Assembly: GCA_000719105.1 (NCBI GenBank)
Contig: JODX01000001.1
Location: forward strand, 496,001 to 560,000
Direction: 5' to 3'
From: Streptomyces sclerotialus
GTDB taxonomy: Bacteria; Actinomycetota; Actinomycetes; Streptomycetales; Streptomycetaceae
Length of the DNA: 64,000 nucleotides
A program made the translations under genes and the position numbers. This document shows, piece after piece, positions 58,758-64,000 of this stretch (position 1 is its first letter; every line of letters starts with the position of its first letter). A model generated the notes under the pieces. The model had not been told where the DNA came from. It was given only the letters and a program-made list of their open reading frames with translations, and did not search any database.

Positions 58758-59716
58758 CGGGTCGCCTCCCGCAGTCGCGGATTGACCAGCAGATAGAGGA
58801 TGTCGATGGCGAGGTTGACGACCACGAAGCCGGTCGCCGTGGTCAGCACCACGCCCTGGACGACCGCCGGGTCGCCGTTCTTCACGGCCTCGATCATCAG
58901 CTTGCCCATCCCCGGCAGCGAGAAGATCGTCTCGATGACGACCGCGCCGCCCAGCAGATAGCCGACGCGCAGACCGAGGACGGTGAGCGGATTGACGAGG
59001 GCGTTGCGCAGGACGTTCCGCCCGACCACGACCCGTGGCGGCAGCCCGCTGCCGACCGCGGTCCGTACGTAGTCCTTGTCGAGCTCCTCCACCACCGCCG
59101 TACGGACGATCCGGGTGAGCTGTGCGGCCACCGGCAGCGACAGGGCGAGCGCGGGCAGCGTCATCGTCCGCAGCCAGCCGGTGAAGGAGTCGGCCGGGTT
59201 GACGTATCCCCCGGTCGGGAACCAGCCCCGGTCCACCGCCAGGTACTGGATCATCAGCAGCGCCAGCCAGAAGCCGGGCGCGGCCACCCCGGTGAGCGAC
59301 ACCACGCGGATGAGCTGGTCGGGCAGCCGGTCCCGGTAGATCGCGGCGGTCACCCCGCCGAGCAGCGCGAGGACGACCGCGATGCCGAGCCCGAGGAAGG
59401 TGAGCTGGAGGGTGAGCGGCAGGGCGGTGGTCACCTGGTCGATCACCGGCGCCCGGGTCAGCGCGCTGATGCCCATGTCGCCGTGGAGCAGATCGCCGAC
59501 GAACGCGACGTAGCGCACGGGCAGCGGGTCCAGGAGGCCGTGCTCCTCGCGGAAGTCGTGCAGCTGCTCCGGCGTCGGATTGGCGCCCTGGAAGAACGCC
59601 GACGCCGGGTCCGCGTCCGAGAACCGCATGACGAGGAAGACGAACAGCACGATGCCGAGCATGAGCGGGACCAGCAGGGCGATCCGGCGGAGCAGGATTC
59701 TCAGGACAGCGATCAT
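58754..59716 (-). CDS. ABC transporter permease (DppB-type)
   Basis: A 320-residue membrane permease: first helix RRIALLVPLMLGIVLFVFLVMR, GMGKLMIEAVKNGD, and an EAA loop in DYVRTAVGSGLPPRVV. It pairs with the fused permease. ATG 59716 begins 5 nt after the binding protein stop; the frame is open much further, but this is the normal DppB start. Confidence 0.92.
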   Translation of the reverse strand: MIAVLRILLRRIALLVPLMLGIVLFVFLVMRFSDADPASAFFQGANPTPEQLHDFREEHGLLDPLPVRYVAFVGDLLHGDMGISALTRAPVIDQVTTALPLTLQLTFLGLGIAVVLALLGGVTAAIYRDRLPDQLIRVVSLTGVAAPGFWLALLMIQYLAVDRGWFPTGGYVNPADSFTGWLRTMTLPALALSLPVAAQLTRIVRTAVVEELDKDYVRTAVGSGLPPRVVVGRNVLRNALVNPLTVLGLRVGYLLGGAVVIETIFSLPGMGKLMIEAVKNGDPAVVQGVVLTTATGFVVVNLAIDILYLLVNPRLREATR

Positions 59717-59721
59717 GGATT

Positions 59722-61359
59722 TCAGGCCCACTTGGCCTGGAGCAGGTTGATCCCCGGATACGGCTGCGCCCTGATCCCCGTCAGCCGGTCCGGGTCCCAC
59801 GCCGTCATCAGCTCGTTGTGGACGACCGGGTAGAGCACGGCCTGCTCGGCGACGACGTCGATGTAGTCCTGGATCATGCCCCGTTTGCGGTCCGGGTCGG
59901 GCTCCCGCGTCGCCCGGTCCATGTCCCGGAAGAGCTGCTTGGCGACGGGGTCGGCGGCCCAGCGGGCGTACCCCATCCACAGGTTCTCGGGGCCGTAGTT
60001 GTAGTGCATGATCAGGTCGGCGTCGAGCCCGAACTGGTTGGGGTTCGACGCGGCGGCCACGACCTGGTAGTCCCGCTTCTGGTCCATCTTGGTGAAGACG
60101 GCCGTGGTCTCCTGCGGGGACAGCGTGGTCTCGACGCCGATCGCGTCCCAGGACGCCTTGATCGTGGGCAGGCAGTCGACGATCCAGCTCACGTTCACGG
60201 CAAGGATGTCGATCTTCAGCCCGCTGACGCCGGCCTCCCGCAGCAGCGCCTTCGCACGGTCCGGGTCGTGGTCGTAGACGGTCTTCGCCCGCCGGTAGGA
60301 CGGGTTGTCCTCGTTGAGGAACGAACTGGACGGCTTCCCATGGCCCTTGAGGGCGACCTCCACCATCTTCTCCGTGTCGATGGCGTAGTGCAGCGCCTGC
60401 CGGACCCGTACGTCGTCGAACGGCTTGCGCTGCGTGTTGAACATGAGGAAGAGGTTGTTCATCCCGGACCCGCCCCGCACGGTGAGGCCGCCGCGTTCGA
60501 GCTGATCGATGTTGGCGTACGGGATGTTGTCGGAGATCTGCGCGTCGGCGCCGGTGCCCGAGATCTTCGCGACGCGCGGGGCCGCGTCCACGATGGTCAG
60601 CCAGTTCATTCTCCGGAAGGCGGGCGGGCGGGGACCGTTGTATTCGTCGAAGGCCTCGAAGGTGGTGTTGGACTTCGGGTGGTGCGCGGTCTGCCGGTAC
60701 GGTCCCGAGCCGATCGCCTTGCCCGCGATGGCGTCCTGCCAGGCGCCCGGCCGCGAGAACACGTGCTTCGGCATGATCTTGGCGAGGGTGAGCCGCGACA
60801 CCCCGTCCGGGAACGGGAACTTGAGCACGAGCTCGACGTTCCGCTCGTCGACCTTCCGGACCTCCTTGAGCCAGCTCGCGAAGAACCCCTTGGCGAGGGT
60901 CTGCGTGTCGGGATCCAGAATGCGGTCGAACACGAAGACCACGTCGTCGGCGGTGACGGGCTTCCCGTCGTGCCACGTGGCGCCGGACCGCAGCGTGAAC
61001 TTCCAGGACGTACCGCGGAGCACGTCGTCGCCCGGCACCTCGGTGGCGAGCGCCGCGTACGGCTCGCGGGAGATCGGGTCGGTGTCGAGGAGCCCCTCGT
61101 AGATGTGGTGGTTGGCGGCCATGGAGAAGGCGGACGCGGTCTGCGTGGGGTCCCAGCTGCCGTCGTTGCCGTAACCGATCACAGCGGTCAGCGTCCCGTC
61201 GCTGCCGTCCCCTCCGCCCCCGGTGTCATTGGTGGACTCCGGCCCGGACGAACAGGCCGACAGGGATGCGGAGACGGCGGCGGCCGCGCCGAGGGCGCCG
61301 GAGTACTTGAGGAACGACCGGCGGTGCGGGGCCGGTACGTCGTCGGTCACGTCGCGCAC
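59722..61359 (-). CDS. ABC transporter substrate-binding lipoprotein (DppA/OppA-like)
   Basis: A 545-residue SBP_bac_5 protein that captures peptides or similar solutes. The N-terminus has a twin-arginine-like RRSFLKYSG followed by a hydrophobic segment and lipobox LSAC (Cys36), suggesting Tat export and lipid anchoring. Family blocks include WDPTQTASAFSMAANHHIYEGL and FDDVRVRQALHYAID. GTG 61359 follows GGAGG; a GTG three codons on is an alternative. First gene of the operon. Confidence 0.92.
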   Translation of the reverse strand: MRDVTDDVPAPHRRSFLKYSGALGAAAAVSASLSACSSGPESTNDTGGGGDGSDGTLTAVIGYGNDGSWDPTQTASAFSMAANHHIYEGLLDTDPISREPYAALATEVPGDDVLRGTSWKFTLRSGATWHDGKPVTADDVVFVFDRILDPDTQTLAKGFFASWLKEVRKVDERNVELVLKFPFPDGVSRLTLAKIMPKHVFSRPGAWQDAIAGKAIGSGPYRQTAHHPKSNTTFEAFDEYNGPRPPAFRRMNWLTIVDAAPRVAKISGTGADAQISDNIPYANIDQLERGGLTVRGGSGMNNLFLMFNTQRKPFDDVRVRQALHYAIDTEKMVEVALKGHGKPSSSFLNEDNPSYRRAKTVYDHDPDRAKALLREAGVSGLKIDILAVNVSWIVDCLPTIKASWDAIGVETTLSPQETTAVFTKMDQKRDYQVVAAASNPNQFGLDADLIMHYNYGPENLWMGYARWAADPVAKQLFRDMDRATREPDPDRKRGMIQDYIDVVAEQAVLYPVVHNELMTAWDPDRLTGIRAQPYPGINLLQAKWA

Positions 61360-61392
61360 GGTTCCTCCAGCGAGGGGAGTGAAGTCGGCGGG

Positions 61393-61418
61393 GGAGGTAC
61401 GACGTCCTACGTCATAGG
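61393..61418. promoter_or_regulatory. Operator pair at the ABC operon start
   Basis: GGAGGTACGACGTCC (61393-61407) is followed by the palindrome CCTACGTCATAGG (61406-61418). They lie just downstream of the -10 box on the minus strand, over the transcription start. The 15-mer recurs inverted at 61582-61596 near the GntR gene. Confidence 0.72.
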
Positions 61419-61428
61419 GAGCTACGTG

Positions 61429-61457
61429 ACCATAGGAGGGGGCCGGGGGAGGGTCAA
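61429..61457 (-). promoter_or_regulatory. Promoter of the ABC operon
   Basis: On the minus strand TTGACC (61457-61452), a 17-nt spacer and TATGGT (61434-61429) form a clear housekeeping-type promoter directed at the binding protein gene. Confidence 0.8.
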
Positions 61458-61581
61458 GACATCGCGCACGAATGGCGTATCTTCCACAGGTCCGACCAAT
61501 GACGACAATCGCCCCCGGGGCGACGGGCCGTGAACGTACGCGCAACCACCGGGTGAACTCACGGCAGCCGCCCCGGAGGTG

Positions 61582-61596
61582 GGACGTCGTACCTCC
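61582..61596 (-). promoter_or_regulatory. Inverted copy of the GntR operator motif
   Basis: The minus strand reads GGAGGTACGACGTCC, identical over 15 bp to 61393-61407. It lies 21 nt before the GntR ATG and next to a TACGAT -10-like box (61605-61610), allowing autoregulation. Confidence 0.75.
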
Positions 61597-61617
61597 GGCG
61601 AGCGTACGATGCGGCGC

Positions 61618-62349
61618 ATGTCTCAGCAGACCGGGAACCGGCGTCGGCCCGAGCGGCGGATGAGCAGCCAGATCCAGCGCGACGTGATGCAGCTGATCTA
61701 CGACCGCAGGCTCGGTCCGGGCGCTCCGCTGCCCACCGAGACGGAGCTGATGGAGAACCTGGGCGTGAGCCGCAACTCGGTCCGCGAGGCCCTCAAAGCA
61801 CTGCAGGCCCTGGACATAGTGGACATCCGGCACGGCTACGGCACCTATGTCGGCCAGGCCTCCCTGACCCCGCTGATCGACGGCCTGACCTTCCGCACGC
61901 TGGCCCGCCCCGACGACGGCACGGAGGCCCTCGCCGAGATCCTCCAGGTGCGCGAGGTGCTGGAGGAGGGCCTGATCCGCCGGGTGGCGGCGACGCTCCC
62001 GGACGCGGAACTGGACCGTCTGGAGGCGGTGGTGGACCGCATGGCGGCGGCGGGCCGCGCGGGGGAGCCCTTCCCCGAACTGGACCGCGAGTTCCACGAG
62101 CTGCTGTACGCGTCACTCGGCAACGCGCTGGTACCGCAACTGCTGGGCGCCTTCTGGACGGTGTTCAGCCGGGTCGCGGGCGCCCGCGGCTGGACGGACG
62201 ACCCGGCACCCGAGCTGACGGTCGACCGCCACCGCGCCATCGTCACGGCCCTGCGCGCCCGCGACGTGGAGGCCGCGCAACGGGCGATGGCGGACCACTT
62301 CCGGGGGATCGAGGCGCGGGCGGCGCAGGAGTCGCGGGGCGTGGGCTGA
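61618..62349 (+). CDS. GntR/FadR family transcriptional regulator
   Basis: A 243-residue regulator. The winged HTH (about 14-80) has IYDRRLGPGAPLPTETELME and GVSRNSVREALKAL, then an all-helical FCD domain (about 95-225) with ILQVREVLEEGL, REFHELLYAS and DRHRAIVTAL, the metal or acid-ligand site. ATG 61618 follows TACGAT by 7 nt, suggesting a leaderless message. It is divergent from the ABC operon and shares an operator motif with it. Confidence 0.92.
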   Translation: MSQQTGNRRRPERRMSSQIQRDVMQLIYDRRLGPGAPLPTETELMENLGVSRNSVREALKALQALDIVDIRHGYGTYVGQASLTPLIDGLTFRTLARPDDGTEALAEILQVREVLEEGLIRRVAATLPDAELDRLEAVVDRMAAAGRAGEPFPELDREFHELLYASLGNALVPQLLGAFWTVFSRVAGARGWTDDPAPELTVDRHRAIVTALRARDVEAAQRAMADHFRGIEARAAQESRGVG

Positions 62350-62390
62350 ACCGCCTCCGCCGTGCTCGTCCCCGCCCGTACCCTGACCCG

Positions 62391-62819
62391 ATGACCGAGC
62401 CCTGGAACCCGACGGCCCCCGGTGTGCTCACCCTCCCCTCGGGCCGCCTCGTACGCGGCCGCGGCCTGCGCCACCCGCTCCCGGAGGGCCCTGCCCCCAC
62501 GTACGCGGTGTACCTCCTCGGCAGCCGGCCCCCCGAGACCGCCTGGGAGTCCTCCTGGCTCCCCTGGCCGGACTTCCGCCTCCCCACCGACCGCGCACGA
62601 GCCTCCGAACTCCTCCGGGACGCCTGGTCCCGCACCCTCACCGACCGCGTCGAACTCGCCTGCGGCGGCGGCCGCGGCCGCACGGGCACAGCCCTGGCCT
62701 GCCTTGCGGTGCTGGACGGGATCCCTCCGGGCGAGGCGGTGGCGTATGTACGGGAGCACTACGACCGGCGCGCGGTGGAGACGCCTTGGCAGCGGAGGTA
62801 TGTGCGGAGGTTCGCCTGA
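62391..62819 (+). CDS. Protein tyrosine phosphatase-like protein
   Basis: A 142-residue protein with a CX5R loop: Cys91-GGGRG-Arg97 followed by TGTALACLAVLDG. The residue before Cys is Ala where most PTPs have His. Asp61 (PWPDFRLP) is positioned like the general acid loop WPDF. Such small actinobacterial proteins are usually annotated as protein phosphatase; substrate unknown. Confidence 0.83.
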   Translation: MTEPWNPTAPGVLTLPSGRLVRGRGLRHPLPEGPAPTYAVYLLGSRPPETAWESSWLPWPDFRLPTDRARASELLRDAWSRTLTDRVELACGGGRGRTGTALACLAVLDGIPPGEAVAYVREHYDRRAVETPWQRRYVRRFA

Positions 62820-62878
62820 CCGGGGTTCACCTCGAACGGGTGACGCTTGTGGGTTCCCGCTCGTGCACCCCGCCCCGT

Positions 62879-62902
62879 CGAGTTTAGTGACTGCTAAACT
62901 CG
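62879..62902. promoter_or_regulatory. Palindromic operator of the toxin-antitoxin locus
   Basis: CGAGTTTAG-N6-CTAAACTCG has 9-bp perfect arms. It lies 15 nt before the toxin GTG and stands out by its A/T-rich arms. Antitoxins of this type bind such palindromes to repress their own operon. Confidence 0.8.
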
Positions 62903-62917
62903 GTGAAAGGGCTGAAG

Positions 62918-63298
62918 GTGACGGAGCAATGGGACGTTTACCTGACCAGCGAGGTGGACCAGTGGTTGAACGACCTTGAGAAGAGCGACCCGGAGTCGTA
63001 TGTGCTCGTCAACCAGGCGATCTGAATCCTGGCCTGCCACGGGCCCGCGGAAGGCCGGCCGCTGGTCGATCGGATCAGGGGATCGACCCTGCACAATCTC
63101 AAGGAACTCCGGCCCGGTTCGAGTAGGCGGAGCGAGGTGCGCATCCTGTTCGTCTTCGACCCGTGGCGCTCGGCGATCCTGCTGATCGCCGGTGACAAGT
63201 CCGGTAGCTGGCGTACCTGGTACGAGGAAGCGATCCCGCTGGCCGAGCTCCGGTACGCGGAGTACGTGGCCGATCGGAAGAAGGAGTCGGAGAGGTGA
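62918..63298 (+). pseudogene. RelE/HigB family toxin with in-frame stop codon
   Basis: Translation from GTG 62918 gives TEQWDVYLTSEVDQWLNDL... and stops at TGA 63023-63025 after 35 codons. Reading through, the remaining frame is a normal toxin C-terminus: LACHGPAEGRPLVDRI, STLHNLKELRPGS, EVRILFVFDPWRSAILLIAGDKSG. The stop replaces a residue after NQAI where homologs I recall have an aromatic residue. The full-length frame (126 codons) ends by overlapping the antitoxin GTG, so structure is otherwise intact. Confidence 0.88.
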
Positions 63299-63618
63299 GC
63301 GGAAACGTCAGGTGGTCGGCCAGTGGGCATCGTGAGCGGGCCGAAGAGCTGGCTGGTGGCCCGGAGGCGTTCCTGGAGGGGGCCCGGCGCATGCTTGCCG
63401 AGGCCCAGGCCTGGCGGTTGGTGGACATGAGGCAGGAGCGCGGCTTCACCCAGGCGCAGGTGGCCGAGCGCATGGGCGTGAGCAAGGGGCGGATCTCTCA
63501 GATCGAGAGCGGTCACGTCTCCGGAACGGACGTGGTCGCCCGGTACGTCGAGGCGCTGGGCGGCAGCCTGGTCATGGTCGCCGTCTTCGACGACGGGGAC
63601 CTACGCAAGGTGGGCTGA
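63295..63618 (+). CDS. XRE-family antitoxin (HigA-like)
   Basis: A 107-residue HTH protein: helix-turn-helix at about 43-75 (MRQERGFTQAQVAERMGVSKGRISQIESG). It would neutralise the toxin and bind the palindrome at 62879-62902. GTG 63295 overlaps the toxin stop (GTGA). Its 3' end overlaps the converging DUF397 gene by 18 nt. Confidence 0.9.
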   Translation: MSGNVRWSASGHRERAEELAGGPEAFLEGARRMLAEAQAWRLVDMRQERGFTQAQVAERMGVSKGRISQIESGHVSGTDVVARYVEALGGSLVMVAVFDDGDLRKVG

Positions 63619-63885
63619 CCGCACGGTACGGACGAACTCCGTCCAGGCGGCCGCCCCCACCACCAGCACGGGACCGTCCGGCACCTTGCTGTCGCGGACG
63701 GGGACGAGGCCGGGGACTCCGTCGGCGACTTCGACGCAGCTGCCGCCGTTGTCGTCGCTGTAGCTGCTCTTGCGCCAGCGGGCGGCGCCGGGGAAGTCGT
63801 ACGCGACTTCGATGCAGTCGCCGCCGTTGTCGTCGCTGTACGTGCTCTTGCGCCAGCGCGCACTGCTCAGGTCGTACTCGCGCAT
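63601..63885 (-). CDS. Double DUF397 domain protein
   Basis: A 94-residue protein with two DUF397 units in tandem: [21 protein letters not shown] and [21 protein letters not shown]. The second unit continues to the usual [17 protein letters not shown] end. DUF397 genes commonly follow XRE/DUF5753 regulators in Streptomyces, as here (19 nt overlap). Function is not defined biochemically; roles in development are proposed for paralogs. Confidence 0.9.
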   Translation of the reverse strand: MREYDLSSARWRKSTYSDDNGGDCIEVAYDFPGAARWRKSSYSDDNGGSCVEVADGVPGLVPVRDSKVPDGPVLVVGAAAWTEFVRTVRSAHLA

Positions 63886-64000
63886 CGTCTGTGGTCCTCC
63901 GCCGCCGATTCGATCAGGGCGAGGGACGCCTCTGGCGGCAGTGCGGCGGCCCTGAGCAGATCGTAGGCTCCGTGTACCCGCTTCACCAGGGCCGGATCGT
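63867..64000 (-). CDS. XRE/DUF5753-like regulator, C-terminal fragment (runs off window)
   Basis: Only the last 43 codons are inside the window, reading [20 protein letters not shown], then [16 protein letters not shown], then the stop at 63867-63869. The pattern fits the C-terminus of DUF5753-type helix-turn-helix regulators that precede DUF397 genes. It overlaps the DUF397 start by 19 nt. The N-terminal HTH lies beyond the edge, so the assignment rests on context. Confidence 0.65.
   Translation of the reverse strand, partial: DPALVKRVHGAYDLLRAAALPPEASLALIESAAEDHRRCASTT

Overview
This 64 kb window is very G+C-rich and comes from a Streptomyces chromosome or that of a very close relative. 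The evidence is the codon bias (G/C at almost every third position), GTG starts, probable leaderless genes, and the core gene order comEA-comEC-holA-rpsT-lepA, hemW-hrcA-dnaJ2-rsmE, phoH-ybeY-corC and era...leuA. No tRNA, rRNA, prophage, transposon or CRISPR array was found.

Layout. 1-9.9 kb: end of comEA, comEC, an arylamine N-acetyltransferase, holA, rpsT, lepA and an acyl-CoA synthetase. 9.9-16.4 kb: a signalling island with a stand-alone response regulator, a large HAMP-array hybrid histidine kinase whose reading frame is broken by a 92-bp tandem duplication, and a divergent HATPase-GAF-SpoIIE phosphatase. 16.4-24.6 kb: hemW, a DUF3097 gene, an MBL hydrolase, CIRCE-controlled hrcA-dnaJ2, a nitronate monooxygenase-type gene, rsmE and a lipoprotein. 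24.7-34.4 kb: a tricorn-type protease, a HIT protein, an RNase Z-like gene, an adenine/adenosine deaminase, an MFS transporter, a glucarate dehydratase-type enzyme with a clear promoter and operator, and a PfkB kinase. 34.6-38.9 kb: phoH split by a 360-residue LAGLIDADG intein, ybeY, a CorC/CNNM protein and a YjbR protein.

38.9-47.3 kb: a divergent MFS exporter/XRE regulator pair with twin operators, a cytidine deaminase-like protein, amtB-glnK with GlnR-like boxes, era, and an operon of M4 protease, emfourin-type inhibitor and GH1 glycosidase. 47.3-54.7 kb: leuA preceded by a 15-codon leader peptide with four Leu codons, a TerB-like gene, an MMPL transporter, and a two-component system. 54.7-62.3 kb: a five-gene peptide/opine-type ABC operon (one gene a DppC-DppD fusion, the last a DHDPS-family lyase) facing a GntR/FadR regulator, with an exact 15-bp motif in inverted orientation near each gene. 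62.4-64 kb: a tyrosine phosphatase-like protein, a HigBA/RelE-type toxin-antitoxin locus whose toxin carries an in-frame stop, a double DUF397 protein, and the C-terminus of an XRE/DUF5753-like regulator.

The most informative non-routine items are the broken HAMP array, the PhoH intein, the disabled toxin with intact antitoxin and operator, the leuA attenuator, and three operator architectures that can be read directly from the DNA.
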